A stretch of DNA of 64,000 nucleotides from Pseudomonas fragi (GCF_900105835.1 NZ_LT629783.1:2535001-2599000), one strand, 5' to 3'. Shown: positions 9,508 to 18,596, counted from the first letter of the stretch. A program made the numbers and translations. Notes: generated by a model not told the origin, from the letters alone.

Positions 9508-10704
9508 TCAGGCCGACTGCTCTGCGGCGATCCGCGCGGTGTACAAACGCCGGGTCGCCATTGCCAGGCCCACGGCCAGAAGCCCGCACAGGGTGATGAC
9601 CATTGCCATTGGCATGGCGCTGCCGTCGTGCAATACCCCCACCAACGATGCCGCCCCCGCCGCCACGCTGAACTGCAAGCAACCCAGCATCGCCGAAGCG
9701 CTGCCGGCGCGCGCGCCCTGCCCGCTCATGGCGCAGGCCGAGGCGTTGGGAATAATGCAGCCCAGGCTGGCAATACAGATAAACAGCGGCACCAGCAGCG
9801 GCCACAGTTGTTCGGTATGCAAACTGCTGACTCCTAGCAAAACCAGCCCCGCCGCCAGATACACCCACACCATGCGCGCCAGCAAAAAGGCCGGGCCACG
9901 CTTGGCCAGCAGGCGGGCGTTCAACTGCGCCACCAGAATAAAACCGGCCGCATTGGTGCCAAACAGCCAGCCGTAATGCTCGGCAGGTACGCCATAGAGT
10001 TTGATAAATACGAAAGGCGAGCCGGCAATGTAGGCAAACATCCCGGCCATTGCGATCCCCCCGGTCAGGGCATGGCCCAGGAACTCGCGGTCCTTGAGCA
10101 AACGCCCGTACTGGCGCAATGCCCCCGAGAGCGGCTGACGCGGCACATTGGCCGGCAGGCTTTCAGGCAGGCCCAGCGCCACGGCGGTTGCGGCCAATGC
10201 GCTGAACACCGTCAACACCAGGAAAATCGACTGCCAGCCATACAGGTTGACCAGCAACCCGCCCAGCATCGGCGCCAGAATCGGCGCCAGGCCCATGACC
10301 AGCATCAGTTGCGAAAACACCTTGGCCGACTGAACGGCGTCGCATTTGTCACTGACAATCGCCCGCGACAGCACCATGCCAGCACAACCACCGAGCGCCT
10401 GGACAAACCGCGCGCCAATCAGCCACTCCAGGGTCGGGGCAAAGGCGCACGCCAGTGACGCGACAGTGAACAGGCCGACGCCCACCAGCAGCGGCACGCG
10501 CCGGCCGAAGCGGTCCGCTACCGGGCCGTAGGCCAGTTGCCCGATGGACAGGCCCAGGAAGTACACGGCCAGGGTGAGCTGGATTTGGGTTTCGTCGGTT
10601 GCAAAGGCTTGCGCCATCGCCGGGAAGCCCGGCAGGTAAAAGTCGATCGCCAACGGACCGAAGGCGCTCAGGGCGCCAAGAATCAAGATTGTTCGAAGGT
10701 TCAT
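9508..10704 (-). CDS. Bcr/CflA-family multidrug efflux MFS transporter
   Basis: A 398-residue 12-TM major-facilitator exporter. The N-terminus ILGALSAFGPLAIDFYLPGFP is the hallmark of the Bcr/CflA family, followed by GPVADRFGRRVPL, the motif-A loop between TM2 and TM3. Such proteins sit in the inner membrane and export drugs such as bicyclomycin or chloramphenicol, or small peptides/cysteine, by proton antiport; the substrate here is unknown. It is monocistronic and convergent with the small gene at 9336. Confidence 0.9.
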   Translation of the reverse strand: MNLRTILILGALSAFGPLAIDFYLPGFPAMAQAFATDETQIQLTLAVYFLGLSIGQLAYGPVADRFGRRVPLLVGVGLFTVASLACAFAPTLEWLIGARFVQALGGCAGMVLSRAIVSDKCDAVQSAKVFSQLMLVMGLAPILAPMLGGLLVNLYGWQSIFLVLTVFSALAATAVALGLPESLPANVPRQPLSGALRQYGRLLKDREFLGHALTGGIAMAGMFAYIAGSPFVFIKLYGVPAEHYGWLFGTNAAGFILVAQLNARLLAKRGPAFLLARMVWVYLAAGLVLLGVSSLHTEQLWPLLVPLFICIASLGCIIPNASACAMSGQGARAGSASAMLGCLQFSVAAGAASLVGVLHDGSAMPMAMVITLCGLLAVGLAMATRRLYTARIAAEQSA

Positions 10705-10830
10705 CAGGTATCCAGGGATCAGGCTGCGGTTAGCGCAGCCTGACAGTTTAGCCGTGGTTACCGGCCCTGAACATTAAGTTAGCGAGCTAGCTAATAAATC
10801 ACCTTGAACCCGTCCTGAAACAACACCCCC

Positions 10831-10974
10831 GTAGCAGTTGCCGAGGTACGAGGCTGCGTTCGGCGGCGCGGCCGTCGTAAGTCTGACATCGCGGTGCGCC
10901 AGTCAGAGCTTGCTCTTAGCATTCACGACGACTACGTCGCCGGACGCAGCCTCGTTCCTCGGCAGCTGCTACAT
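10831..10974. repeat. Long imperfect inverted repeat (GCTGCGTCCGGC family)
   Basis: Arms of about 48 bases, beginning GTAGCAGTTGCCGAGG and ending CCTCGGCAGCTGCTAC, flank a loop of about 47 bases. Both arms hold a CGAGGCTGCGT core. It is related to the more perfect element at 25254-25402. It accounts for most of the 275-bp gap between the Bcr/CflA gene and copZ; the rest shows nothing recognisable. Confidence 0.8.
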
Positions 10975-10979
10975 ACAGG

Positions 10980-11180
10980 TTAGTGCGCCGTGCGCGCCTC
11001 AAAACCGGCATTGGTGATCACGTCGATAATCTGCAAAGGCGACACATTGCTGTCGACCTTGACGGTTTTGCTCGCCAGATCCACTTCAACCTTCGCGTCT
11101 TTATCCACCGTCTGCACCGCACGGGTCACCGCGCCAACACAGCCACCACAGGTCATACCGTCTACCTTGAACGTTTGCAT
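10980..11180 (-). CDS. copZ: Copper chaperone (heavy-metal-associated domain)
   Basis: A 66-residue single HMA domain with the metal-binding GMTCGGC motif (C11, C14) near the N-terminus and the ferredoxin-like fold pattern (AKVEVDLASKTVKVDS). It binds Cu(I) in the cytoplasm and hands it to CopA. It is preceded by AGGAGGCG at good spacing and, further upstream, by a CueR-type dyad at 11217-11239 facing the gene. The neighbouring copA and cueR confirm the copper role. Confidence 0.92.
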   Translation of the reverse strand: MQTFKVDGMTCGGCVGAVTRAVQTVDKDAKVEVDLASKTVKVDSNVSPLQIIDVITNAGFEARTAH

Positions 11181-11216
11181 GATTACGCCTCCTGTTTGAG
11201 ATATGCCTACAGCTTC

Positions 11217-11241
11217 GACCTTGCCATCGTGGCAAGGTCAA
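11217..11241 (-). promoter_or_regulatory. CueR-type operator/promoter of copZ
   Basis: Perfect dyad GACCTTGCC-N5-GGCAAGGTC at 11217-11239. On the minus strand TTGACC at 11241-11236 serves as -35, and a 19-base spacer precedes a -10-like GAAGCT, the long spacing typical of MerR/CueR-activated promoters. Confidence 0.75.
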
Positions 11242-11327
11242 GCCCGTTGTTTTACGCGCTGACTGGCAATCCATGCCCTGCTCGGCCAAGCTGCAAGCCT
11301 TGCGATTTGAAAACAGGATACTTAGCC

Positions 11328-11708
11328 ATGCGCTGGACCGCTTTGAGCCTAGTCAGCCTTTTGGGTCTTGCCAGTGTGCCGCTGTGGGCAAATGCCGATC
11401 AGGACTACGGTGTGCTGATTATTTCCCGCGAGCGCCTTGAGGTGCCGACCAACTGCGAGGTGGGTGTGTATATCGACGATCAACTGGCCGGGCGATTGTT
11501 TCAGGAGCAGGCCCTGGCCTTTAACCTGCCGCCCGCCAGCGTCGATATCCGCCTCAAGCTGCTCCCCGGGCAAGCTCCCGGCTGCCTGCCCGGCATGCTG
11601 GTGCCGCCCGCGCAGCAGTTCACCCTCAAGGCAGGGGATGTGCGCAAATACCGCATCGCCCTGGGCAAGCAGGGTATGTACCTCAAGCCCGCCAAACTGG
11701 AATATTGA
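11328..11708 (+). CDS. Small exported protein in the copper locus
   Basis: A 126-residue protein starting MRWTALSLVSLLGLASVPLWANA, a clear Sec signal peptide with likely cleavage after ANA near residue 23. The mature part is about 100 residues with two widely spaced cysteines (in PTNCEVGVYID and APGCLPGML) that could form a disulfide. The end reads VRKYRIALGKQGMYLKPAKLEY. A longer in-frame extension was rejected because the signal peptide defines the N-terminus. It lies between copZ (divergent) and copA (same strand), but a promoter with its own CueR box separates it from copA. The role is not recognised; a periplasmic or envelope function is inferred only from the signal peptide. Confidence 0.7.
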   Translation: MRWTALSLVSLLGLASVPLWANADQDYGVLIISRERLEVPTNCEVGVYIDDQLAGRLFQEQALAFNLPPASVDIRLKLLPGQAPGCLPGMLVPPAQQFTLKAGDVRKYRIALGKQGMYLKPAKLEY

Positions 11709-11735
11709 GCGGCAAATAACGAACAGCAAGAAGCC

Positions 11736-11766
11736 TTGACCTTGCCACGGGGTCAAGGTCGATTCT
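11736..11766 (+). promoter_or_regulatory. CueR-type operator/promoter of copA
   Basis: TTGACC (-35, 11736-11741), a 19-base spacer holding the dyad ACCTTGCC...GGTCAAGGT, then GATTCT as -10. The dyad has one imperfect half. It mirrors the copZ operator. Confidence 0.75.
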
Positions 11767-11798
11767 ATGGATAGACAACTTCTTGAGGAGGACTGCTC

Positions 11799-14180
11799 GT
11801 GCCCACCCAATTCGATCTGCCGATTGACGGCATGACCTGTGCCAGTTGCGCAGGCCGTGTAGAGAAATCTCTGGCCAAAGTGCCCGGCGTGCGTTCGGTC
11901 AGTGTCAACCTGGCCACCGAACAGGCCCGCGTCGAAGCACCTGCCGAGAGCCTGCCAGCGCTGGTCGAGGCCGTGCAGCAGGCCGGCTACAGCGTGCCCG
12001 CCCATAGCCTGGAGCTGGATATCAGCGGTATGACCTGTGCCTCGTGTGCAGGGCGCGTCGAAAAAGCCCTGGCCAAAGTGCCCGGGGTCAAGAGCGCAAG
12101 CGTCAACCTCGCCACCGAGCGGGCTCACGTCGAATTACTCGGTCAGGTTGATCCCGGCCTGCTGATCAACGCGGTCACTCAGGCCGGTTATGGCGCCAGC
12201 CTGCACCAGAGCGAAAAAGCTGCCGAGGACGATCAGCAAAAGCGCCTGCACCGTGAGCGCTGGGCGCTGACCCTGGCGATCGTCCTGGCCCTGCCGCTGG
12301 TACTACCCATGCTGCTGGCGCCTTTTGGTATCCACTGGATGCTGCCTGCATGGGCCCAGTTTGTATTGGCGACCCCGGTGCAGTTCGTGCTGGGCGCACG
12401 TTTTTATGTGGCCGCGTGGAAAGCCGTCAAGGCCGGCGCGGGCAATATGGACCTGCTGGTCGCCCTGGGCACCAGCGCCGGTTATGGCCTGAGCCTGTAC
12501 GAGTGGGCCATCACCAAACCCGGCACCATGCCCCATCTGTACTTTGAAGCCTCGGCGGTGGTGATCGCCCTGGTGCTGCTGGGCAAATACCTGGAAAGCC
12601 GCGCCAAGCGCCAGACTGCCAGCGCCATCCGCGCCCTTGAAGCCCTGCGCCCCGAGCGCGCCCTGCGCATGGTCGATGGCCAGGAACAGGACGTTGCCAT
12701 CAGCGATTTACGCCTCAATGACCTGGTGCTGGTCAAACCCGGTGAACGCTTCCCGGTCGATGGCGAAGTGGTCGAGGGCCAAAGCCATGCCGACGAGGCC
12801 CTGATCAGCGGTGAAAGCCTGCCGGTACCGAAACAGCCTGGGGATAAGGTTACTGGCGGTGCCATCAATGGTGAAGGCCGGTTGGTGATCAAGACCCTGG
12901 CGCTGGGGACAGAAACCGTACTGGCGCGCATCATCCGCCTGGTGGAAGACGCACAATCTGCCAAAGCACCGATCCAGAAGTTGGTGGACAAGGTCAGTCA
13001 GGTGTTCGTGCCCGTGGTGCTGCTGATTGCCCTGGCCACGCTGCTGGGCTGGTGGCTGTATGGCGCGCCGATTGAAACCGCACTGATCAACGCTGTGGCC
13101 GTATTGGTGATCGCTTGCCCTTGTGCCCTGGGCCTGGCGACACCCACCGCGATCATGGCCGGCACCGGCGTTGCCGCCCGTCACGGAATCCTGATCAAGG
13201 ACGCCGAAGCGCTGGAGCGCGCCCATGAAGTCAGCGCCGTGGTTTTCGACAAAACCGGCACCCTGACCTCCGGTACTCCGCAAATCGCTCACTTCAGCGC
13301 ACTCGACGGTGATGAGGCACGCTTGCTGCAAGCGGCCGGCGCCCTGCAGCGCGGCAGCGAACACCCGCTGGCCAAGGCCGTGCTGGATGCCTGCGCGGCG
13401 CGTAACCTCAACGTGCCGGACGTTACCGACAGCCAGTCGCTGACCGGCCGTGGCATTGCCGGCACCCTGGAGGGCCGCCGTCTGGCGCTGGGGAACCGTC
13501 GCTTGCTGGAAGAAACCGGGCTGGCCCCAGGCTCGCTTGCCGCATCGGCCAGCGCCTGGGAAACCGAAGGCCGCACCCTGTCCTGGCTGATCGAGCAAAG
13601 CCCGCAGCCGCAGGTGCTGGGGCTGTTTGCCTTTGGTGACACACTCAAGCCCGGCGCCCAGTCGGCCATCGCCCAGCTCAATGCACGGCATATCAGTAGC
13701 CACCTGCTGACCGGTGACAACCGCGGCAGCGCCAAAGTGGTGGCCGAGGCACTGGGGATCAGCGATGTTCACGCCGAAGTACTGCCCGCCGACAAGGCCG
13801 CGACCGTGACCGAACTGAAAAAAACCGGTGTGGTGGCAATGGTTGGCGACGGTATCAACGACGCTCCGGCACTGGCCGCAGCCGATATCGGTATCGCCAT
13901 GGGCGGTGGCACCGATGTGGCCATGCATGCAGCGGGCATCACCCTGATGCGTGGCGACCCGCGCCTGGTACCGGCGGCACTGGAGATCAGCCGCAAGACC
14001 TACGCCAAGATCCGACAAAACCTGTTTTGGGCGTTTATCTATAACGTGATCGGCATTCCGCTGGCGGCCTTCGGTTTTTTGAACCCGGTACTGGCAGGTG
14101 CGGCGATGGCTTTTTCCAGTGTCAGCGTGGTCAGCAATGCGTTGCTGCTCAAATTCTGGAAACCCAGGGACCTTGAATAA
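11799..14180 (+). CDS. copA: Cu(I)-exporting P1B-type ATPase
   Basis: A 793-residue inner-membrane copper pump exporting Cu(I) to the periplasm. It has two N-terminal HMA domains with GMTCASC (C14/C17 and C80/C83), eight predicted membrane segments, the transmembrane metal site CPC at C440-P441-C442, the phosphorylation motif DKTGTLT with D484, and the hinge [10 protein letters not shown] with the following [14 protein letters not shown] start at 11799 with GAGGAGGA about 7 bases upstream. It is driven by the CueR-type promoter just upstream and followed 9 bp later by cueR. Confidence 0.96.
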   Translation: MPTQFDLPIDGMTCASCAGRVEKSLAKVPGVRSVSVNLATEQARVEAPAESLPALVEAVQQAGYSVPAHSLELDISGMTCASCAGRVEKALAKVPGVKSASVNLATERAHVELLGQVDPGLLINAVTQAGYGASLHQSEKAAEDDQQKRLHRERWALTLAIVLALPLVLPMLLAPFGIHWMLPAWAQFVLATPVQFVLGARFYVAAWKAVKAGAGNMDLLVALGTSAGYGLSLYEWAITKPGTMPHLYFEASAVVIALVLLGKYLESRAKRQTASAIRALEALRPERALRMVDGQEQDVAISDLRLNDLVLVKPGERFPVDGEVVEGQSHADEALISGESLPVPKQPGDKVTGGAINGEGRLVIKTLALGTETVLARIIRLVEDAQSAKAPIQKLVDKVSQVFVPVVLLIALATLLGWWLYGAPIETALINAVAVLVIACPCALGLATPTAIMAGTGVAARHGILIKDAEALERAHEVSAVVFDKTGTLTSGTPQIAHFSALDGDEARLLQAAGALQRGSEHPLAKAVLDACAARNLNVPDVTDSQSLTGRGIAGTLEGRRLALGNRRLLEETGLAPGSLAASASAWETEGRTLSWLIEQSPQPQVLGLFAFGDTLKPGAQSAIAQLNARHISSHLLTGDNRGSAKVVAEALGISDVHAEVLPADKAATVTELKKTGVVAMVGDGINDAPALAAADIGIAMGGGTDVAMHAAGITLMRGDPRLVPAALEISRKTYAKIRQNLFWAFIYNVIGIPLAAFGFLNPVLAGAAMAFSSVSVVSNALLLKFWKPRDLE

Positions 14181-14189
14181 GGAGTTGTG

Positions 14190-14600
14190 ATGAATATCGG
14201 CCAAGCCGCCAGACACAGCGGCCTGAGCGCCAAGATGATTCGTTATTACGAATCCATTGGCCTGCTCAAGCCCGCCAGTCGCAGTGATAGCGGCTACCGC
14301 CTGTACAGCGATGACGACCTGCACACCCTGGCGTTTATCAAGCGCTCGCGGGACCTGGGGTTTTCGCTGGAGGAAGTCGGCAAGCTGCTGACCCTGTGGC
14401 AGGATCGCCAGCGCGCCAGCGGTGATGTAAAGGCTCTGGCGCGCCAGCATATTGATGAGTTGAACCGCAAAATCGCCGAGCTGAGCAGCCTGCGCGATAC
14501 ATTGCAGGACCTGGTCGAAAGCTGTCAGGGCGACCACCGCCCTGACTGCCCGATTCTCAAGGACCTGGAGTCAGGCCCCTGCTGCGTCGTAAGGGCATGA
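14190..14600 (+). CDS. cueR: MerR-family copper-responsive regulator
   Basis: A 136-residue MerR-family activator. The winged helix reads MNIGQAARHSGLSAKMIRYYESIGL. The metal site is diagnostic: C112 and C120 in ESCQGDHRPDCP, and S77, the residue that marks monovalent-ion sensors, all fall at the E. coli CueR numbering. There is an extra C-terminal CC pair (131-132). ATG at 14190 is preferred over the overlapping GTG at 14187 because of the spacing from GGAG (14181). It lies in the copA operon and would activate copA and copZ through the two dyads upstream. Confidence 0.94.
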   Translation: MNIGQAARHSGLSAKMIRYYESIGLLKPASRSDSGYRLYSDDDLHTLAFIKRSRDLGFSLEEVGKLLTLWQDRQRASGDVKALARQHIDELNRKIAELSSLRDTLQDLVESCQGDHRPDCPILKDLESGPCCVVRA

Positions 14601-14625
14601 ACATCTGCATGACTGGCTGATAATC

Positions 14626-14715
14626 CTGTGGGAGCGGGCTTGCTCGCGATTCAGGCGCCAAGGTGTATCTGGCTGACCAGGGTGATGCCATCGCGGGCAA
14701 GCCCGGCTCCCACAG
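14626..14715. repeat. Paired REP-type palindrome
   Basis: Inverted REP cores with a variant right half (GCGGGCAAGCCCGGCTCCCAC). Between convergent cueR and the TauE-type gene. Confidence 0.85.
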
Positions 14716-14724
14716 GGACGTTAA

Positions 14725-15531
14725 TCAGAAAGCCGTCAGCAGCACTTTAGCCAGCATCAGCACGCCAATCACCGCACACAGCCCTGCGAAGCCCTGCTGT
14801 AGCCACTGGGCCGAGACATGCGGGGCGGTGACACGCCCGGCAACCATCCCGGCCAGGGTGGCGGCAATAAACATTACCCCTTCACTCGACAGGCTCACGC
14901 CCTGACTCATCAGGTTGCCCAAGGTGCCCAGCGAGACCAGCGCCACGACCATCAACGAAGTGGAGACCACCGCGTGGATGCGCACGTCACTGAATTTGCG
15001 AAACGCCGGCACGATCAAAAAACCGCCACCGACACTCAACAACCCCGTCAGCAACCCCGAAGTGGCACCAATCGATACCAGCGTCATGCTGCAGCGGGCA
15101 TTCCAGGTCAGCCGCCCGGTAGCCGGGTTGAGCATGCAGTTTTTCTCCAGCGCGCCAATGCTGGCGTCTTCGCGTGCATCGGCTCTGGCCTGCATAAACA
15201 TGCGCAGCGAAACAAACATCATCACGGCACTGAACATCAATACCAGCGCCTTGGCGGGCAGCAATCTGGCCAGGTGCAAGCCGATCGGCGAAGTGCTCGA
15301 ACCCACGATTGCCATCAATGCAGCCGCCTTGTAACGCACCAGGCCCCTGCGCAAACCGTCCAGTGCGCCCAGTGCGGCCGCCATGCCGACCGCCAGCAGG
15401 GCCACCGGCGTGGCTTGCGCCAATGTCCAGCCAAGCCCCAGGGTCAGCGCCGGTATGGCCAGAATCCCGCCGCCGGCCCCCGTCAGCCCGAGCACCAACC
15501 CCACCAGCATGCCTAACAGAATAATCAACAT
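14725..15531 (-). CDS. TauE/SafE-family sulfite/anion exporter
   Basis: A 268-residue polytopic inner-membrane protein with about eight hydrophobic segments and the family glycine-rich repeats (GLVLGLTGAGGGILAIPAL near the N-terminus and GLLTGLLSVGGGFLIVPAF in the second half). The family exports sulfite or other sulfur-containing anions. It begins 8 bp downstream of the sulfide:quinone oxidoreductase gene on the same strand, within a BigR-type sulfide-detoxification operon. Export of sulfite or thiosulfate made by persulfide oxidation is therefore the likely job. Confidence 0.88.
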   Translation of the reverse strand: MLIILLGMLVGLVLGLTGAGGGILAIPALTLGLGWTLAQATPVALLAVGMAAALGALDGLRRGLVRYKAAALMAIVGSSTSPIGLHLARLLPAKALVLMFSAVMMFVSLRMFMQARADAREDASIGALEKNCMLNPATGRLTWNARCSMTLVSIGATSGLLTGLLSVGGGFLIVPAFRKFSDVRIHAVVSTSLMVVALVSLGTLGNLMSQGVSLSSEGVMFIAATLAGMVAGRVTAPHVSAQWLQQGFAGLCAVIGVLMLAKVLLTAF

Positions 15532-15539
15532 GGTCAGGC

Positions 15540-17105
15540 TCAGTCCGGCTTGCAGTCAGTGAACCACTCGCGCCCTTTGAGCATGCCCTGCCAGTAGAAC
15601 CACGGCAGCAATGTGGCCTTGAGCAGCCACGCTGACTTGCGCGGTACGGTGGGGTCCAGAGGGAAAGTGGGGAGCAGTTTGCCGCCATAACCGAACTCGG
15701 CCAGGATCACCTTGCCGTTTTCCACGGTCAGCGGGCACGAGCCATAGCCGTCATAGCGCTTGGGCAAAGCCAGGCCCTTGCGCAGCGCCAGAAGGTTTTC
15801 GGCCACGATGACCACTTGCTTGCGGGTGGCTGCAGCCGTCTTGGCATTGGCCGTATTGCACACATCGCCAAGGGCGAATATTTCGGGGTAGCGCGGATGT
15901 TGCAGCGTTGCCGGGTCGGTCTCGAACCAGCCCGCCTTGTCCGCCAGCTCGCTGCGGCGAATAACATCGGGCGCCTGCTGCGGTGGTACCACATGCAGCA
16001 GGTCGAACGTTTTGGCCACGCGGGTCAGGCCGCCTGCTGCGTCAGTCACATCAAACCACGCCGTCTTGCCCGGCCCGTCGACCTTGACCAGAGTGGACTG
16101 GAAAGCCAGTTGAGCGTTGTAGGCCTCAACGTACTTCATCAACGGCGGAACGAAAGCGGCTACGCCAAATAACACCGCCCCGGTCAGGTTGAACTCCACC
16201 GCAATCGAATCCAGCACACCGCGCTTGCGCCAGTGATCACAGGCCAGGTACATGGCTTTCTGCGGCGCACCTGCACACTTGATCGGCATGCCCGGCTGGG
16301 TAAACAGTGCCTTGCCGCCATTCAGGCTGCGCACCAGCTCCCAGGTGTAAGGCGCCAGGTCATGCCGGTAGTTGGACGTTACGCCGTGCTTGCCGAGGGT
16401 TTCTTCAAGGCCTTCGATGTTCTCCCAGGCCAGCTGCAAACCGGGGCAGACGATCAGTTGCTGATAGCTCAGCTCGCTACCGTCGCTGAGCAGCACAACC
16501 TTGCGCTGCGGGGCGAAGGCGCACAGTGATGCCTTGATCCAGTCAGCACCTTTGGGCATGACCGCAGCGGTGGGGCGAACGGTGTCTTTGATATCGTAGG
16601 CACCGCCCCCGACCAGCGTCCAGGCGGGCTGGTAATAGTGTTCGGTGCTGGGCTCGATCACGGCGATCCGCAACCCGGCGTCGCGCTTGAGCAAACTGGC
16701 CGACACAGAAATACCGGCCGAACCCCCGCCAACCACGACCACATCGTATTGCCTGGCCTCTCGTGGGGCCTGGGTTGCAGCTTCATAAAGCCTGGAGGAG
16801 CGGTTCCCCGTGCGGCAGTACGCCAGCACCGGCTGGGGCAGCTCGCTGAGTAATTGACGCATCTCTTGCGCCTGCCCGGCTGTGGCGCCGGTGGTCAGTA
16901 CCGGCAAATACGCAAAGCTCAGCCCCAGGGCCTGCGCAGCCTGCTGCATCGAGGCGTGATCAGGCTGCTCGGGGCCACCTTCGAAGTCAGGTCGGTTGCA
17001 GATCACACTGGCAAAACCCAGCTCGGCCAATGATTGAAGATCAGACAGCTCGATCTGACCGGTCACGGAAAATGACGCGTCGATTCGCTTGATGCTTTGC
17101 TCCAT
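15540..17105 (-). CDS. Sulfide:quinone oxidoreductase fused to an N-terminal DUF442-type sulfurtransferase domain
   Basis: A 521-residue fusion. Residues about 1-112 form a TIGR01244/DUF442 domain with the phosphatase-like loop AYCRTGNRS (C97 to R102), a persulfide-carrying cysteine in related proteins. Residues about 120-521 are a flavoprotein of the sulfide:quinone oxidoreductase family: the FAD Rossmann motif VVVGGGSAGIS starts near 124, and cysteines at C220 (IVCPG) and C277 (IKCAGAPQK) match the SQR redox cysteines. It oxidises sulfide to persulfide/polysulfide and passes electrons to quinone at the inner membrane. ATG at 17105 chosen for its GGAG at 7-8 bases. Operon order bigR-like, this gene, TauE-type exporter. 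Confidence 0.9.
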   Translation of the reverse strand: MEQSIKRIDASFSVTGQIELSDLQSLAELGFASVICNRPDFEGGPEQPDHASMQQAAQALGLSFAYLPVLTTGATAGQAQEMRQLLSELPQPVLAYCRTGNRSSRLYEAATQAPREARQYDVVVVGGGSAGISVSASLLKRDAGLRIAVIEPSTEHYYQPAWTLVGGGAYDIKDTVRPTAAVMPKGADWIKASLCAFAPQRKVVLLSDGSELSYQQLIVCPGLQLAWENIEGLEETLGKHGVTSNYRHDLAPYTWELVRSLNGGKALFTQPGMPIKCAGAPQKAMYLACDHWRKRGVLDSIAVEFNLTGAVLFGVAAFVPPLMKYVEAYNAQLAFQSTLVKVDGPGKTAWFDVTDAAGGLTRVAKTFDLLHVVPPQQAPDVIRRSELADKAGWFETDPATLQHPRYPEIFALGDVCNTANAKTAAATRKQVVIVAENLLALRKGLALPKRYDGYGSCPLTVENGKVILAEFGYGGKLLPTFPLDPTVPRKSAWLLKATLLPWFYWQGMLKGREWFTDCKPD

Positions 17106-17148
17106 TGAGCACTCCAGGCACAACAAAAATGAATGGATTGGGCGGGCG

Positions 17149-17478
17149 TTACTTTTTCAGTGCTTGCCCGCAATACAGCCCCGACAGGGTCTGCATCACA
17201 GAAACCACTTCAAAGCTGGCGAGTGAATAGAAAATATATTTCCCCATCCTTCGGGTATTGACCATGCCTTCATCGCGCAACACGCCGAGTTGTTGCGACA
17301 GTGTGGGTTGTCTGATGCCTGTCAGCGCTTCAAGTTCGCCGACATTGCGCTCACCTTGAGTCAACTGGCAGAGCAACAGCAGTCGATCTTCATTGGCCAA
17401 CGCTTTGAGAAGGGTGCAGGCTTTGGAGGCAGAGTCGCGCAGAAGGCCGATTTCTTCGCGGGTTAGCTGAGCAGTCAT
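17149..17478 (-). CDS. bigR: ArsR-family persulfide-responsive repressor, BigR/SqrR-like
   Basis: A 109-residue ArsR-family winged-helix protein (recognition region RQPTLSQQLGVLRDEGMV). It keeps two cysteines, C37 (LLLLCQLTQ) and C103 (LYCGQ), at the places where BigR/SqrR proteins form a persulfide-induced intramolecular link, and lacks the classical ArsR metal box. It heads the minus-strand operon with the SQR fusion and TauE-type exporter and is divergent from the persulfide dioxygenase. A 7+6+7 AT-rich dyad sits in the shared promoter region, so it probably represses both directions until sulfide or persulfide appears. Confidence 0.88.
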   Translation of the reverse strand: MTAQLTREEIGLLRDSASKACTLLKALANEDRLLLLCQLTQGERNVGELEALTGIRQPTLSQQLGVLRDEGMVNTRRMGKYIFYSLASFEVVSVMQTLSGLYCGQALKK

Positions 17479-17520
17479 GAAAAGCTCCGGGGCGTGATGG
17501 TCGACAGTCTACGACTCGAT

Positions 17521-17540
17521 AATATATCTTTCAATATATT
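17521..17540. promoter_or_regulatory. Probable BigR-type operator
   Basis: Perfect inverted repeat AATATAT-ctttca-ATATATT in the 92-bp gap between the bigR-like gene and the divergent dioxygenase gene. AT-rich dyads of this kind are the known operators of BigR-family repressors. Confidence 0.65.
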
Positions 17541-17570
17541 GATCATTCACTGACAACCACGAGGCCCCTC

Positions 17571-18434
17571 ATGCACCCCGAAATTCAAGGTTTCTTCGAC
17601 CCTGCGACGTCGACCGTGAGCTACGTGGTGCATGCCGCGGGCGCCGAGGAATGCGCCATCATCGACCCGGTGCTGGACTACAATGCCGCCGCCGGGCGCA
17701 TCAGCACCGCCAGTGCCGACGCTATCGCCGCTTTCGTCCAGGCTGAAGGCCTGAAGGTGCAATGGCTGTTGGAGACCCACGCCCATGCCGACCACCTGTC
17801 TGCCAGCGCTTACCTCAAGCGCAAGCTGGGCGGGCAGATCGGCATCGGTGCGGCCATCACCCAGGTCCAGGGGGTGTTTCGCGATATCTACAACCTTGAG
17901 CCGGAGTTCAAGCTTGACGGTTCGCAGTTCGACCGCCTGTTTGCGCCCGATGAGCTGTTTCATATCGGCCGACTAGAGGTGCGGGCGCTGCATGTGCCCG
18001 GGCATACCCCGGCCGATATGGCTTACCAAGTCGAACACCACAGCCTGTTTGTGGGCGATACCCTGTTTATGCCTGATGTGGGCACCGCCCGTTGCGACTT
18101 CCCGGGGGGCGATGCGCGGCAGTTGTATCAATCGATCAAGCGCCTGCTGGCATTGCCGGAGCAGACCCGCCTGTATATGTGCCATGACTACCCGCCAGCC
18201 GGGCGCGAAGCCTGCTGGTCGACCACCGTTGGTGAACAGCGGGCACAGAATATTCATGTCAATGACAGCATCGATCTGGAGGGTTTTGTCGGCATGCGTA
18301 CAGCCCGCGATGCCACCCTCGGGGTTCCGGCGCTGCTGATTCCGGCCATTCAGGTCAATATTCGGGCAGGCAACCTGCCGCCTGCTGATGACAGCGGCCT
18401 GTGCAGCCTGAAGATTCCGCTGAACCGGTTTTGA
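17571..18434 (+). CDS. blh: MBL-fold persulfide dioxygenase (Blh/ETHE1-like)
   Basis: A 287-residue metallo-beta-lactamase-fold protein. It carries the metal motif THAHADH (H70, H72, D74, H75), the later HVPGHTPAD histidine and the VGDTLFMPDVGTARCDFPGG segment typical of ETHE1/Blh persulfide dioxygenases. It would oxidise glutathione persulfide to sulfite in the cytoplasm. Unlike many Blh proteins it has no DUF442 domain of its own; that domain is attached to the neighbouring SQR. Divergent from the bigR-like repressor. Confidence 0.88.
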   Translation: MHPEIQGFFDPATSTVSYVVHAAGAEECAIIDPVLDYNAAAGRISTASADAIAAFVQAEGLKVQWLLETHAHADHLSASAYLKRKLGGQIGIGAAITQVQGVFRDIYNLEPEFKLDGSQFDRLFAPDELFHIGRLEVRALHVPGHTPADMAYQVEHHSLFVGDTLFMPDVGTARCDFPGGDARQLYQSIKRLLALPEQTRLYMCHDYPPAGREACWSTTVGEQRAQNIHVNDSIDLEGFVGMRTARDATLGVPALLIPAIQVNIRAGNLPPADDSGLCSLKIPLNRF

Positions 18435-18446
18435 CCCATCACACAT

Positions 18447-18532
18447 TGTGGGAGCGGGCTTGCTCGCGATGGCATCACTGTGATTTTCCTGACAGACCGC
18501 GTCGCCTGCATCGCGAGCAAGCCCGCTCCCAC
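18447..18532. repeat. Paired REP-type palindrome
   Basis: Inverted REP cores flanking about 40 bases, downstream of the persulfide dioxygenase gene. Confidence 0.9.
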
Positions 18533-18558
18533 CAGAACCCGGGCTGTTTCAGGGGCAT

Positions 18559-18586
18559 AAAAAATCCGGCCTGAGCCGGATTTTTT
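18559..18586. terminator. Bidirectional intrinsic terminator
   Basis: AAAAAATCCGGC-ctga-GCCGGATTTTTT: an A/T-flanked hairpin with a 6-bp GC core between two convergent genes. Confidence 0.9.
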
Positions 18587-18596
18587 ACTTAGCCAA

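Noticed and set aside
10983..11708. Longer 241-aa version of the small copper-locus protein
   Set aside because: It would run antisense through copZ and its operator; the Sec signal peptide at 11328 marks the true start.
12708..14537. Long minus-strand open frame (609 aa) opposite copA
   Set aside because: Antisense shadow of a high-GC gene; no RBS or family features, while copA on the other strand has every expected motif.
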